From Desertivirga brevis (GTDB lineage Bacteria > Bacteroidota > Bacteroidia > Sphingobacteriales > Sphingobacteriaceae): a stretch of DNA of 64,000 nucleotides. The position numbers were made by a program, and so were the translations under genes. Below are positions 26,934 through 36,783 of this stretch, in pieces (within the stretch, counting starts at the first letter, position 1; each line of letters opens with the position of its first letter). The notes beneath the pieces are model-generated. The model worked only from the letters and a program-made list of their open reading frames with translations, searched no databases and was not told the DNA's origin. Where the stretch lies: contig NZ_JAFEWF010000002.1 in assembly GCF_017355835.1 (NCBI RefSeq), forward strand, positions 248,001 to 312,000, read 5' to 3'.

Positions 26934-27869
26934 TTATCTTTCTACAAAAGCAGTTAGGAAATCTTCATAGGCAAGCTGAATACCTTCTTTCAATTCCACT
27001 TTATGCTTCCATCCAAATGAATGTAGTTTAGAAACATCCATTAGCTTTCTCGGTGTTCCATCTGGCTTAGAAGTGTCAAATTCAAGTTCTCCTTCAAAGC
27101 CAACTACTTCTTTCACAGTTAATGCAAGTTCTTTAATGGTTACATCCTCTCCTGTCCCAATATTTACCAGGCCTGCTTCATTATAGTGTTCCATCAAATA
27201 GAAGCAAGCATCAGCCAAATCGTCCGCAAATAAGAACTCCCGCATTGGGCTTCCGGTTCCCCAGATAGTTACTTTATCGCGTCCCTCTTCTTTAGCCTCA
27301 TGGAACTTGCGGATCAAGGCAGGTAATACATGAGAATTCTCAGGGTGATAATTATCATTGTAGCCATAAAGATTGGTAGGCATAACAGAGACGTAATTGC
27401 ATCCATACTGGTCCCTGTAAGCGTCACACATCTTTATACCAGCTATCTTTGCAATTGCGTATGGTTCGTTAGTTTGTTCCAGGGTACCAGTCAGCAAATA
27501 TTCTTCTTTTAATGGCTGAGGTGCCATTTTGGGATAAATACAGCTAGATCCAAGAAACATTAGTTTTTTAACATTATTCAAATAAGAATTGTGAATAATA
27601 TTGTTCTGGATCATAAGATTATCATACAAGAATTCTCCTCTGTAGGTGTTATTAGCGATGATGCCTCCAACTTTTGCTGCTGCAAGAAATACATAATCGG
27701 GTTTTTCTGTCGCAAAAAAATCTGCAACGGCTTGTTGACTTCTTAGGTCCAGCTCTTTCGAGCCCCTGGTTATAATATTTGTAAAGCCTTCTCTTTCAAG
27801 TTTTCTTACAATTGCAGAGCCAACCATACCGCGATGACCTGCTACATAAATTTTTGCGTTTTTTTCCAC
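26934..27869 (-). CDS. fcl: GDP-L-fucose synthase
   Basis: A 311-residue extended SDR enzyme that epimerises and reduces GDP-4-keto-6-deoxymannose to GDP-L-fucose. It shows the NADP motif GHRGMVGSA (11-19), the Ser-Ser-Cys stretch GSSCIYP (107-113) and the catalytic YAIAK (136-140). The start is a GTG at 27869; no better ATG is in frame. No GDP-mannose dehydratase gene is adjacent, so the substrate must come from a locus elsewhere. Divergent from trmB by 54 bases. Confidence 0.93.
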   Translation of the reverse strand: MEKNAKIYVAGHRGMVGSAIVRKLEREGFTNIITRGSKELDLRSQQAVADFFATEKPDYVFLAAAKVGGIIANNTYRGEFLYDNLMIQNNIIHNSYLNNVKKLMFLGSSCIYPKMAPQPLKEEYLLTGTLEQTNEPYAIAKIAGIKMCDAYRDQYGCNYVSVMPTNLYGYNDNYHPENSHVLPALIRKFHEAKEEGRDKVTIWGTGSPMREFLFADDLADACFYLMEHYNEAGLVNIGTGEDVTIKELALTVKEVVGFEGELEFDTSKPDGTPRKLMDVSKLHSFGWKHKVELKEGIQLAYEDFLTAFVER

Positions 27870-27901
27870 GTGATGTATTTAATGCCCCAAAATTAAAGTT
27901 T

Positions 27902-27909
27902 TATTTTTG
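27902..27909 (+). promoter_or_regulatory. Candidate -10 element of trmB
   Basis: TATTTTTG matches TAnnTTTG and lies 14 bases before the trmB ATG. The -33 TTG is not clear (TTA at 20 bases upstream), and the region is AT-rich, so confidence is modest. Confidence 0.35.
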
Positions 27910-27923
27910 CGCCTTATTAAATC

Positions 27924-28574
27924 ATGGGTAAAGATAAATTAAGGCGTTTCGCTGAAGTAGACACATTTCCTAATGTGTTACAACTAGACGAAGGTAAAAG
28001 TTTTAAAGGTAATTGGAAAATCAATCATTTTCACAATAATAAACCTTTAATATTAGAATTAGCATGTGGAAAAGGAGAATATACTGTAAATCTCGCAAAA
28101 CTATTTCCTGATAAAAATTTCATCGGTGTTGATTATAAAGGTAACAGGATCTGGCGAGGCGCTAAGACTGCATTAGAAGAGAATATTGCCAATGTAGCAT
28201 TCTTACGAATACAGATAGAAAATATACTGGATTACTTTGAAGCCGGAGAGGTTTCTGAAATATGGATCACTTTCCCAGATCCTCAGCCACAGTTGAGTCG
28301 TGAGAAGAAAAGGTTAACCTATCCCGCTTTCCTTCAAAAGTATAAGACCATTCTTGAAAGGGGTGGCATTATGCACCTGAAGACAGATAATGACGGTTTG
28401 CATGAGTATACCCGGGAAAAGATTGAGGAATTGGGATTGAAGCTCCATGTAAGAACGGAAGATTTGTACAAATCAGATCTGGTGGACGAGGTGTTATCAA
28501 TTAAAACCTATTATGAGAAGAAGTACCTTGCCCATGACAAAAATATCAACTATTTGAAGTTCACATTCGATTAA
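27924..28574 (+). CDS. trmB: tRNA (guanine-N7)-methyltransferase
   Basis: A 216-residue TrmB enzyme that makes m7G46 in tRNA. The SAM motif is ELACGKGEYT (about 44-53) with FIGVDYKG following, and the family signature WITFPDPQPQ is at about 112-121. The stop overlaps the start of the alkyltransferase-like gene (TAATG), so the two are coupled. Confidence 0.95.
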   Translation: MGKDKLRRFAEVDTFPNVLQLDEGKSFKGNWKINHFHNNKPLILELACGKGEYTVNLAKLFPDKNFIGVDYKGNRIWRGAKTALEENIANVAFLRIQIENILDYFEAGEVSEIWITFPDPQPQLSREKKRLTYPAFLQKYKTILERGGIMHLKTDNDGLHEYTREKIEELGLKLHVRTEDLYKSDLVDEVLSIKTYYEKKYLAHDKNINYLKFTFD

Positions 28575-28909
28575 TGGATAAGGATACCTTCTTCGATAAA
28601 GTCTACGAAGTGGTTAGGCAGGTTCCTGCAGGAAGGGTGACGTCATATGGGGCAATTGCAGAGTTTTTGGGAATGAAAGGTTCTGCTCGAATGGTTGGAT
28701 ATGCAATGAATGTTTGTAGGAGTGCTTCCCCCCCTGTCCCTGCTCATCGTGTAGTAAACAGGAATGGATTGTTAAGTGGCAAGCATCATTTTCCCACTCC
28801 CGAGCTAATGGAACAAATGCTGGAAAGTGAGGGAGTGGCGGTTGAAGAAGATCAGGTTGTTGATTTCAAGAAGCTTTTTTGGCACCCTGCTCAGGAACTG
28901 CAAGTTTAG
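28574..28909 (+). CDS. Alkyltransferase-like protein (MGMT homologue without active Cys)
   Basis: A 111-residue MGMT/Ogt C-terminal domain. The helix-turn-helix and Arg finger region GMKGSARMVGYAMN (33-46) is kept, but the PCHR active site reads PAHR (56-59), so Ala57 replaces the alkyl-accepting Cys. Such ATL proteins bind O6-alkylguanine without repairing it and hand the lesion to nucleotide excision repair. It is coupled to trmB and is followed 57 bases on by tag, which makes an alkylation-damage neighbourhood. Confidence 0.92.
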   Translation: MDKDTFFDKVYEVVRQVPAGRVTSYGAIAEFLGMKGSARMVGYAMNVCRSASPPVPAHRVVNRNGLLSGKHHFPTPELMEQMLESEGVAVEEDQVVDFKKLFWHPAQELQV

Positions 28910-28965
28910 GTTTTGTCTTTTTTGCTAAAAATATTAGTTTTACATCTTAGCGATCAAAATCTATT

Positions 28966-29547
28966 ATGACGAATTTATCACAAGAAAATCTATCGGTAAG
29001 CCGCTGCTCCTGGTGTGGCACAGACCCTCTCTATGTTAAATATCATGATGAGGAATGGGGTAAGGAAGTCCATGATGACAAAGTTCTTTTTGAGTTTCTG
29101 ATACTGGAATCTGCTCAGGCAGGACTAAGTTGGATCACAATTTTGCGTCGCCGGGATGGCTATCGTAATGCATTTGCCAATTTTGATATTGAAAGGGTTT
29201 CTAAATTCACCGAGAAAGATGTTGAGCAGCTAATGCAAGAAACAGGAATAATTAGAAACAGACTTAAGATCATCGCTGCAGTCAATAATGCAAAGTTATT
29301 TCTAGAGGTACAGAAGGAATTTGGCTCCTTTGATGCTTATTTATATTCGTTCATGCCCGAAGGTAAACCCCTTGTTAATAATATAGAAATGCAGGGAGCA
29401 GTTCCTCCGAGAACAGAGATATCGGATAGAATAGCCAAGGACATGAAAAAACGAGGATTCAAATTTTTTGGTACTACCATTTGTTACGCCTTTATGCAAG
29501 CCGTTGGGATGGTAAACGACCACATTTCTACCTGCGCTTTCAAATAA
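28966..29547 (+). CDS. tag: DNA-3-methyladenine glycosylase I
   Basis: A 193-residue Tag enzyme that excises 3-methyladenine. The N-terminal zinc-site stretch RCSWCGTDPLYVKYHDEEWG (13-32) and the catalytic-pocket region AGLSWITILRRRDGYRNAF are typical, as is the C-terminal zinc ligand region VNDHISTC. It follows the alkyltransferase-like gene. A weak promoter (TTG, 19 bases, TAGTTTTA) can be drawn upstream at about 28914-28943. Confidence 0.95.
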   Translation: MTNLSQENLSVSRCSWCGTDPLYVKYHDEEWGKEVHDDKVLFEFLILESAQAGLSWITILRRRDGYRNAFANFDIERVSKFTEKDVEQLMQETGIIRNRLKIIAAVNNAKLFLEVQKEFGSFDAYLYSFMPEGKPLVNNIEMQGAVPPRTEISDRIAKDMKKRGFKFFGTTICYAFMQAVGMVNDHISTCAFK

Positions 29548-29591
29548 GTAATACATTTTATTCTTCATCATCGTTTCCTTAAAGATGTTAC

Positions 29592-29599
29592 TAACTTTG
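29592..29599 (+). promoter_or_regulatory. Candidate -10 element of polA
   Basis: TAACTTTG is an exact TAnnTTTG match 60 bases before the GTG start of polA. The -33 region has only T-rich sequence rather than a clear TTG. Confidence 0.4.
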
Positions 29600-29659
29600 A
29601 CAACATGTAATCGCCAGTGGCGGTGTCACCACAGCAAATCTGTGTAATCAAGAAAGATA

Positions 29660-32467
29660 GTGGAACAAACAAAGAAAAAACTGTTTCTTCTCGACGGAAT
29701 GGCTTTAATGTACCGAGCACATTTCGCATTAAGTAAAAACCCCCGGTTTACATCTAACGGTTTAAATACTTCGGCTGTGATGGGATTTACTAATACATTG
29801 CTGGAAATATTAAAAAAGGAGAAACCTACACATTTAGCAGTAGTATTTGATACAGAGGCTCCCACCGAGCGTCATACTGATTTTACCGATTACAAAGCGC
29901 ATCGGGAAGCAATGCCGGAAGACCTTTCGGCAGCAATGCCTTATGTGATTAAAGTGATAGAAGGGTTTAATATACCAGTAATAACATCCGATGGATATGA
30001 AGCCGACGATATTATTGGAACCCTGGCAAAGAAGGCAGAACAGGTGGGTTTTACAGTATTCTGCATGACCCCAGATAAAGACTTTGCCCAGCTTGTCTCT
30101 GATAATATTTTTATATACAAGCCTGCGCGAATGGGGAATGATATGGAGATACTAGGGGTGCCTGAAGTGCTTGCGAAATGGGAGGTAGAACGTGTTGAAC
30201 AGGTTATTGATATTTTAGGCCTATGGGGTGATGCTGTAGATAATATTCCAGGAATACCGGGTATTGGAGAAAAAACAGCTAAGACACTTATAAAACAATA
30301 TGGTAGCGTAGAAAACATCATCGCTAATAGTCATGAGCTGAAGGGAAAGATGAAAGAGAACGTTGAGAAATATGCCGAACAGGGCCTGATCTCTAAGAAG
30401 CTTGCTACCATTCTTCTTGATGCTCCTGTCGAATTAGATGAAGAATCATTACAAGTAAGTCCGCCAAGCCGAGAAAAGCTGGAGCCTCTTTTTGCGGAGC
30501 TCGAATTCAGAACAATAGGCAAGCGTGTTTTCGGAGAAGAATACAATGTTGCCGAAGTTAAAACAGGTAGCTACGGACAGCAAACCGATCTGTTCGGCCA
30601 ATCAGTTGAAAGAATAGAAGTAAAAACAGAAGTTATAATAGAACCTGTTACTCCTTCTAAAAATATTCAAAATACGCCGCACGAGTACCACTTGGTAGAT
30701 ACTAAAGAAAAAAGAGCGGAATTAATAGCATTGCTTGAGCAGGAAAAAGCTTTTTGCTTTGATACAGAAACTACTTGTATGGATGCAAATGCATGCGAAT
30801 TGGTAGGGATGTCTTTCTCTATTAAACCTGGCGAAGCCTACTATGTTCCAATGCCCATTGTCCAGGAAGAGTGTTGTTTAATCGTAGATGAATTTAAGCC
30901 CCTCCTGGAGAATCCCGAAATAAAGAAAATAGGTCAGAATCTAAAATACGATATTCTGGTACTTAACTGGTATAATATTAAGGTTCAGGGAGAGCTGTTC
31001 GACACTATGCTTGCTCATTATCTAATTGATCCTGATACGCGGCATAATATGGATATCCTTGCTGAAAATTTCCTTGGGTATACTCCAGTTTCTATAACCT
31101 CCCTTATTGGTACTGGCAAAAATCAGGGAAATATGCGAGATGTAGAACTCCAGAAAATAAAGGATTATGCTGCCGAAGATGCTGACGTAACTCTGCAACT
31201 TCATAACGTCTTTCAACCGGCACTAGTTAAAGCTAATGCAGATAAGCTAGCTAAGGATGTTGAAAATCCTTTAATCTATGTTCTGGCCGACATGGAGAGG
31301 GAAGGTGTAAGGATTGATAAGGAGGGGTTGCGGGAATATTCACAACAACTGGAAAAGGAGGTTAAAGAGCTTGAACTTACTATTTATGAGAAGGCAGGGG
31401 TGCGCTTTAATATTGCTTCTCCAAAACAGCTGGGAGAAGTCCTTTTTGAAAAATTGAAGCTAGACCCTAAGGCAAAGAAGACAAAAACCGGGCAATACCA
31501 AACAGGCGAAGATATTTTAACAGCACTTGCTGGCAAAAGTGATATTGCAAAAGATATCCTGGATTTTCGTCAGATGCAGAAATTGAAGTCGACTTACGTA
31601 GATGCTCTGCCCTTAATGATCAACCCTAAGACCGGAAGGGTCCACACCTCATATAACCAGGCGGTAGCTGCTACCGGAAGACTAAGTTCTAATAATCCAA
31701 ACCTTCAGAATATTCCAATTCGTACTGAAAGGGGAAGAGAAGTGAGACGTGCATTTATTCCACGGGATGAAGATCATGTATTGTTGTCAGCCGATTACTC
31801 ACAAATAGAATTGCGACTAATTGCTCAAATAAGCCGGGACGAAGCCATGCTTGAGGCTTTTCAAAAAGGGCTGGATATCCATACCGCTACTGCAGCGAAG
31901 GTGTACGGAAAATCTTTAGATGAAGTTGATTCGACAATGCGAAGAAATGCGAAGGCGGTAAACTTCGGTATTATCTATGGTCAATCTGCTTTTGGCTTAT
32001 CTCAAAACCTTGGGATCTCCCGGAAAGAAGCTGCTGAGATTATTGAACAATACTTTAGACAATATTCGGGTATCAAGGCTTATATGAGCGATACGATGAA
32101 TTTTGCGCGCGAAAACGGTTACGTTCAAACCCTCATGGGGCGCAGACGTTACTTACGGGATATTAATTCGGCTAACGCAACAGTCAGAGGTTTTGCTGAA
32201 CGAAATGCAATCAATGCCCCTATTCAGGGATCGGCTGCCGATATGATCAAAATTGCAATGATCAATATTCATAGAGACATTAGTGAGCAGAAGCTCCAAT
32301 CTAAAATGACCATGCAGGTGCATGATGAGTTGGTGTTCGATGTAATAAAATCTGAGGTTAAACAGATAAAAGAAATTATAGAATATCGAATGAAAACCGC
32401 GATTGAGACAGATGTTCCAATCATTGTAGAGATTGGAGAAGGCAGCAACTGGCTCGAAGCCCACTAA
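29660..32467 (+). CDS. polA: DNA polymerase I
   Basis: A 935-residue PolA with all three domains: 5'-3' nuclease (DGMALMYRAH at the N terminus, GDAVDNIPGIPGIGEKTA near 192-209), a 3'-5' exonuclease with the DxE pair intact (FDTETT near 369-374, so proofreading is likely active), and polymerase (motif A ADYSQIELR, motif B RRNAKAVNFGIIYG, motif C QVHDELVFDV). The start is a GTG at 29660; the family N terminus KKLFLLDGMALMYRA fits this start. A strong terminator follows. Confidence 0.96.
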   Translation: MEQTKKKLFLLDGMALMYRAHFALSKNPRFTSNGLNTSAVMGFTNTLLEILKKEKPTHLAVVFDTEAPTERHTDFTDYKAHREAMPEDLSAAMPYVIKVIEGFNIPVITSDGYEADDIIGTLAKKAEQVGFTVFCMTPDKDFAQLVSDNIFIYKPARMGNDMEILGVPEVLAKWEVERVEQVIDILGLWGDAVDNIPGIPGIGEKTAKTLIKQYGSVENIIANSHELKGKMKENVEKYAEQGLISKKLATILLDAPVELDEESLQVSPPSREKLEPLFAELEFRTIGKRVFGEEYNVAEVKTGSYGQQTDLFGQSVERIEVKTEVIIEPVTPSKNIQNTPHEYHLVDTKEKRAELIALLEQEKAFCFDTETTCMDANACELVGMSFSIKPGEAYYVPMPIVQEECCLIVDEFKPLLENPEIKKIGQNLKYDILVLNWYNIKVQGELFDTMLAHYLIDPDTRHNMDILAENFLGYTPVSITSLIGTGKNQGNMRDVELQKIKDYAAEDADVTLQLHNVFQPALVKANADKLAKDVENPLIYVLADMEREGVRIDKEGLREYSQQLEKEVKELELTIYEKAGVRFNIASPKQLGEVLFEKLKLDPKAKKTKTGQYQTGEDILTALAGKSDIAKDILDFRQMQKLKSTYVDALPLMINPKTGRVHTSYNQAVAATGRLSSNNPNLQNIPIRTERGREVRRAFIPRDEDHVLLSADYSQIELRLIAQISRDEAMLEAFQKGLDIHTATAAKVYGKSLDEVDSTMRRNAKAVNFGIIYGQSAFGLSQNLGISRKEAAEIIEQYFRQYSGIKAYMSDTMNFARENGYVQTLMGRRRYLRDINSANATVRGFAERNAINAPIQGSAADMIKIAMINIHRDISEQKLQSKMTMQVHDELVFDVIKSEVKQIKEIIEYRMKTAIETDVPIIVEIGEGSNWLEAH

Positions 32468-32534
32468 TTGAAAAGGAATTTTTAAATTATTCGCTTGTAA
32501 ATGAGGGAGTAACTTATTTAGTGTCAAAAAACAT

Positions 32535-32561
32535 AAAACCCGCCAAAAAAAGGCGGGTTTT
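32535..32561. terminator. Rho-independent terminator after polA
   Basis: AAAACCCGCC (32535-32544) pairs with GGCGGGTTTT (32552-32561) around a loop of seven A, then TTT. It separates polA from glgA. Confidence 0.92.
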
Positions 32562-32613
32562 TTTGTTTTCCCGAAATATATTTTCTTAAATTTCAAACGA
32601 ATAAAACGGCATT

Positions 32614-34032
32614 ATGAACGTAATACATCTAAGTGCAGAATGTTACCCTGTAGCGAAAGTCGGAGGATTAGGTGATGTGGTTAGCGCCCTTCCTAAATAT
32701 CAGCAAATAGCTGGAATTTATGCTAGCGTGGTGATGCCTTACTATGACAGGAAGTTTGTACAGGAGAACGAGTTCGATGTTATCCTTGAATCTGATTTTG
32801 TAATGGCAGGCATAACCTTGCCTTTTCAGGTGCTTAAAGAGAAAACTGATAAGCTCGGCTTTGCACTCCATCTGATCAAGATACCCGGGCTTTTAGACAG
32901 GCCTGAAATATATTCCTACCCGGATGAAACAGAGCAATTTGTAGCTTTCCAACTTGCTTTTCTTGAATGGCTGACCTTTTTTGCTATCCGTCCTGACGTG
33001 ATCCATTGTCACGATCATCATACCGGTCTGGTTCCTTTTCTGATCAAACATTCCACCCGGTATAATCAATTTGCTGATATTCCAACTGTACTGACTATTC
33101 ACAATGCGCAGTATCAGGGTTGGATCGGCTGGGAAAAGTTTAATTACCTTCCTGATATTGAACCGGGTAAAACAGGATTATTAGATTGGAGCAATTGTAT
33201 AAACCCTCTGGCTGCTGCTGTAAAGAATTGTTGGGCTTATACCGCAGTGTCTCCTACCTATCTTAAAGAATTAACCTGGAACTCGAACGGGTTGGAGCCT
33301 TTGTTCCTTGCCGAGCAGGCAAAAGGGTTAGGTATTATAAATGGTATTGATACTGATGTCTGGAATCCGGAGACGGATCCCATGATTAAGGTGAATTACA
33401 GCGTCGAAACAGTAGCAACAAAAAAACAGGAAAATAAAAAGTTAATAGTAGAGGAGTTTGGCTTAGCTGCCAATAAACCTTTAATTGCTTTTATTGGGCG
33501 ATTAGTAGGGGAAAAGGGGGCCGATTTATTACCTAAAGCAATTACAGAGATATTAACCGCATACAAGGATCAGGTTAATATTTTGATCCTTGGATCAGGG
33601 GAGCACCATATCGAGGATGAGCTCTCGGGACTTAAAGATTCTTTTTCAAATCAGTACAGCGTTTTTATCGGTTATAATGAAGCTTTATCTCATAGGATTT
33701 ACGCCGGTTCAGATTTTCTTGTGATGCCTTCCCGTGTTGAGCCCTGTGGTTTAAATCAGCTATACTCCCTACGCTACGGCACAATTCCGATAGTAAGAAG
33801 TACTGGAGGATTAAAGGATACCGTAATTGATCACTCTCAGCCGAACGGCTATGGCATTTGTTTCCTCAATGCAGATGTCGAAGATATTTATTCAGCTTTT
33901 TATCGCGCAATCGAATTATATCAAAACACAGAACGCGTGAATTTGTTACGTAAGCGTATGATGCAGTTAGACTACTCTTGGCATCAGTCGGCAAGCCAAT
34001 ACATAGAACTTTACAATAGCCTTAAAAAATAA
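32614..34032 (+). CDS. glgA: Glycogen/starch synthase
   Basis: A 472-residue GT5 synthase that adds glucose from ADP-glucose to a growing alpha-1,4-glucan. The N-terminal ADP-glucose loop reads AKVGGLGDVVSALP (14-27), the C-terminal half has FIGRLVGEKG and the PSRVEPCGLNQLYSLRYGT nucleotide-binding region. It is followed 5 bases later by glgC, the enzyme that makes its substrate. Confidence 0.95.
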   Translation: MNVIHLSAECYPVAKVGGLGDVVSALPKYQQIAGIYASVVMPYYDRKFVQENEFDVILESDFVMAGITLPFQVLKEKTDKLGFALHLIKIPGLLDRPEIYSYPDETEQFVAFQLAFLEWLTFFAIRPDVIHCHDHHTGLVPFLIKHSTRYNQFADIPTVLTIHNAQYQGWIGWEKFNYLPDIEPGKTGLLDWSNCINPLAAAVKNCWAYTAVSPTYLKELTWNSNGLEPLFLAEQAKGLGIINGIDTDVWNPETDPMIKVNYSVETVATKKQENKKLIVEEFGLAANKPLIAFIGRLVGEKGADLLPKAITEILTAYKDQVNILILGSGEHHIEDELSGLKDSFSNQYSVFIGYNEALSHRIYAGSDFLVMPSRVEPCGLNQLYSLRYGTIPIVRSTGGLKDTVIDHSQPNGYGICFLNADVEDIYSAFYRAIELYQNTERVNLLRKRMMQLDYSWHQSASQYIELYNSLKK

Positions 34033-34037
34033 CATAT

Positions 34038-35297
34038 ATGTCCAATGTAATCGCCGTAATTTTAGGTGGAGGGCAGGGAACACGCCTTTCTCCGCTTACT
34101 GCAACAAGATCAAAACCTGCCGTTCCTATTGCAGGAAAATATCGCTTAGTTGATATTCCGATCTCAAATTGTTTAAATTCAGGAATCGATAGAATTTTTG
34201 TACTAACTCAATTCAATTCAGCTTCTCTGAATAAACACATTAAGAATACGTATCATTTTAACGTATTTAGTACAGGCTTCGTTGACATTCTGGCTGCTGA
34301 GCAAACTCCAACAAATGCTGGTTGGTTCCAGGGAACAGCAGATGCCGTTCGTCAGAGCTTACACCACTTAACGCCATTTGAGTTCGAGCACGTTCTGATT
34401 TTATCCGGCGATCAGCTTTATCAGATGGATTTTAATGATATGATACAGAAGCACGTGGAGAGGGGTGCTGAAATATCTGTAGCAACTATTCCTGTTACAG
34501 CTGCCGATGTTCCGGGATTTGGCATTATGAAGACTGATGAGAACGATAATATCACGGCGTTTATTGAAAAGCCTAAGTCTGATTTTGAAGATTGGGCATC
34601 AGAAGTTAGTCCTGAGATGAGGGCAGCAGGAAGACTTTATCAGGCATCAATGGGTATCTATATTTTTAATAGAGATGCAATATATGATACGTTAACAAAT
34701 GATCCGCATACGGACTTTGGAAAAGAGATCATCCCAGAGGCAATTCAAAAAAGAAAAGTAACAAGTTATCAGTACGAAGGTTACTGGACAGATATTGGTA
34801 CTATCCCTTCATTTTTTGAAGCCAATCTCGGTCTTACAGATGATATTCCTTCCTTTAACATGTTTGATAGAAGAAGCATTTTTTCTCGTCCAAGAATGCT
34901 TCCTCCTTCTAAAATTCAAGGAACTACATTAGAAAAAACGGTTATTGCCGACGGCTGTATCATTCAGGCTAGTAGAATTGAACGTTCAGTAATAGGTATT
35001 AGAACACGCATTGGCAGGGGTACTACTATCGAATGCAGCTATATTATGGGTAGTGACTATTATCAAACGCTGGAGCAATTAGAGGCGGCGAAAAATAGTG
35101 GTACACCAATTATGGGAGTTGGAGAGAGATGTTATATCAAAAATGCTATCCTGGATAAAAATTGTTACATCGGAAATGATGTAAGAATTAATGGCGGAGC
35201 CCACCTTAAGGATGGAGACTACGACAAGTACACAGTAAGCGGCGGAATTGTCGTAGTCAAGAAATCGGCGGTATTACCAAATGGTACTGTTATCTAA
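34038..35297 (+). CDS. glgC: Glucose-1-phosphate adenylyltransferase
   Basis: A 419-residue ADP-glucose pyrophosphorylase, the committed step of glycogen synthesis. The N terminus has VILGGGQGTRLSPLT and RSKPAVPIAGKYRLVDIPIS (about 26-45); the catalytic Asp region is GDQLYQMD; the C-terminal part is a left-handed beta-helix of hexapeptide repeats. It follows glgA at 5 bases; no branching enzyme is adjacent. Its stop overlaps the convergent hydrolase gene by 4 bases. Confidence 0.95.
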   Translation: MSNVIAVILGGGQGTRLSPLTATRSKPAVPIAGKYRLVDIPISNCLNSGIDRIFVLTQFNSASLNKHIKNTYHFNVFSTGFVDILAAEQTPTNAGWFQGTADAVRQSLHHLTPFEFEHVLILSGDQLYQMDFNDMIQKHVERGAEISVATIPVTAADVPGFGIMKTDENDNITAFIEKPKSDFEDWASEVSPEMRAAGRLYQASMGIYIFNRDAIYDTLTNDPHTDFGKEIIPEAIQKRKVTSYQYEGYWTDIGTIPSFFEANLGLTDDIPSFNMFDRRSIFSRPRMLPPSKIQGTTLEKTVIADGCIIQASRIERSVIGIRTRIGRGTTIECSYIMGSDYYQTLEQLEAAKNSGTPIMGVGERCYIKNAILDKNCYIGNDVRINGGAHLKDGDYDKYTVSGGIVVVKKSAVLPNGTVI

Positions 35298-35974
35298 AGA
35301 GATATTTCAGCACCAATATCTATAAGTTTTAGTTGAAGCCCGGCATTAGCAAATTTTGTCCGGGCTTCTTCTTTGTCTATCTTGATGTAGCCAAATGTAT
35401 CGTAATGCATCCCAACGATAGTGTCGCATTTAATAAACTTAGATGCTATGATCGCATCTTCAAGGCCCATTGTAAAATTGTCACCAATAGGAAAAAATGC
35501 AGCTGTAAAGCGGTACATGTCTCCAAAAAGCTTCATTTCCTGCATCAATGCAGTGTCTCCTGCATAATAGAATACTTTGTCTTCAGTCTCTATAATAAAT
35601 CCTGCCGCAGTTCCTCCGTATGTTCCATCAGGAAGGGAGTTGGAGTGTGCTGCAAAGACCATCTTTAACTTGCCGAAGTCAAAAGTTCTTTGTCCTCCTA
35701 AATTCATAGGATGGACATTCGTAACTCCCTTTCCATTAAGCCAAACCATTATCTCGTAGGAGCAGATAACAAGAGCTCCGGTGCGTGTAGCTATATCAAC
35801 AAGGTCAGCTGTATGATCGGCATGCCCGTGAGACACAAGTATGAAATCAGGGTGAATGGCATTGACATCAATATGCTTAGCTAATTCGTTAGGGGTGATG
35901 AAAGGATCTACCAATACCTTTTTTCCTGCCGTCTCGAATAAGAAGCAGGATTGACCGTAATAAGTGATTCTCAT
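35294..35974 (-). CDS. UPF0173-type metal-dependent hydrolase (metallo-beta-lactamase fold)
   Basis: A 226-residue protein with the metal motif SHGHADHTADL (H49, H51, D53, H54) and later ligands H114 region (AAHSNS), D139 (YYAGDTAL) and H194 (GMHYDT). The short length and early YYGQSCFL start match UPF0173 (YtkL-like) hydrolases, whose substrate is not established. Convergent with glgC with a 4-base overlap; ybaB lies upstream by 10 bases on the same strand. Confidence 0.9.
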   Translation of the reverse strand: MRITYYGQSCFLFETAGKKVLVDPFITPNELAKHIDVNAIHPDFILVSHGHADHTADLVDIATRTGALVICSYEIMVWLNGKGVTNVHPMNLGGQRTFDFGKLKMVFAAHSNSLPDGTYGGTAAGFIIETEDKVFYYAGDTALMQEMKLFGDMYRFTAAFFPIGDNFTMGLEDAIIASKFIKCDTIVGMHYDTFGYIKIDKEEARTKFANAGLQLKLIDIGAEISL

Positions 35975-35984
35975 AGATTAATTG

Positions 35985-36290
35985 CTATCCTCCAAAAAGA
36001 TTACCCAAATTACCTAACATATTTTGGCTTGCTGCCTGCATCTCGGATTGATGTACACTTTCGGCTTGTGCCAGTGCTTTGTTTACAGCTACCACCAAAA
36101 GTTCTTCAAGTTCTTCTTTGTCTGCTTCTTTAAGGAAGCTTTCGTCGATGGTAATAGAGGTAATGTTTTTGTTGCCTGTTGAGGTTACCTTTATTTTTCC
36201 AGCCTCGGCTTCTCCTGATACTGTAACAGTATCAAGACGCTTTTTAATTTCCTCGGCCTGTTGTTGTACCTGGAGTAATTTATCAAACAT
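35985..36290 (-). CDS. YbaB/EbfC family nucleoid-associated protein
   Basis: A 101-residue small DNA-binding protein with the family pattern MFDKLLQVQQQAEEIKKRLD at the start and the ITSITIDESFL strand in the middle. I chose the ATG at 36290; a longer reading frame runs upstream but would overlap the neighbouring receiver gene and adds no conserved sequence. EbfC proteins form dimers that bind DNA non-sequence-specifically. The C-terminal tail MLGNLGNLFGG is Gly-rich as is common in Bacteroidota members. Confidence 0.9.
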   Translation of the reverse strand: MFDKLLQVQQQAEEIKKRLDTVTVSGEAEAGKIKVTSTGNKNITSITIDESFLKEADKEELEELLVVAVNKALAQAESVHQSEMQAASQNMLGNLGNLFGG

Positions 36291-36336
36291 AAAGATTGAG
36301 ATTTCTTTTTTATAACAAGAGCTAAACTTAAAAAGT

Positions 36337-36717
36337 TTAGCGTGTACCACGAAGAATATCTGGAGAAAGAGGTTTTGAAATAAAACCGTGCACGTACGCG
36401 TAAGATTGCGAACGTAATATATCTTTCTCGTCAACTGAAGAGCTGACAATATAAATTTTTATGGTTTTTATTAAAGAAGATCTGAAAGTGTCGAACTTTT
36501 CAAGGAAATCCCAGCCATCTACAACTGGCATATTTAAATCAAGTAAAATCACATCAGGCAAGGCCTCTGTGTTTTGCACATTTTCCTGGAGAAATTCTAA
36601 GGCTTTTCCAGCTTCCGTATAGCTCTTATATTCCTCATAGATCTGATGTTTCTGTATCATGATCTGAGCTATACGCTGGTGTATGGGGTCGTCATCAATT
36701 ATAAAAACTTTGCTCAT
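36337..36717 (-). CDS. Single-domain response regulator
   Basis: A 126-residue lone receiver: acidic D8-D10 region (IIDDDP), phospho-acceptor D60 in ILLDLNMPVVDG, Ser/Thr in IVSSSV and Lys in ISKPLSP. No output domain and no kinase beside it, so its partner is unknown. The C-terminal helix appears short. A perfect 16-bp palindrome lies 67 bases before the start. Confidence 0.9.
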   Translation of the reverse strand: MSKVFIIDDDPIHQRIAQIMIQKHQIYEEYKSYTEAGKALEFLQENVQNTEALPDVILLDLNMPVVDGWDFLEKFDTFRSSLIKTIKIYIVSSSVDEKDILRSQSYAYVHGFISKPLSPDILRGTR

Positions 36718-36783
36718 TGCCGGTTGAAACCTTTATCCTTTGTGCGGTCCTAAAATATCTCTTTTATTTTACAATTACTAGCG

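Noticed and set aside
36291..36449. N-terminal extension of the YbaB gene
   Set aside because: It overlaps the neighbouring receiver gene and adds 53 non-conserved residues; the ATG at 36290 gives the usual YbaB length.
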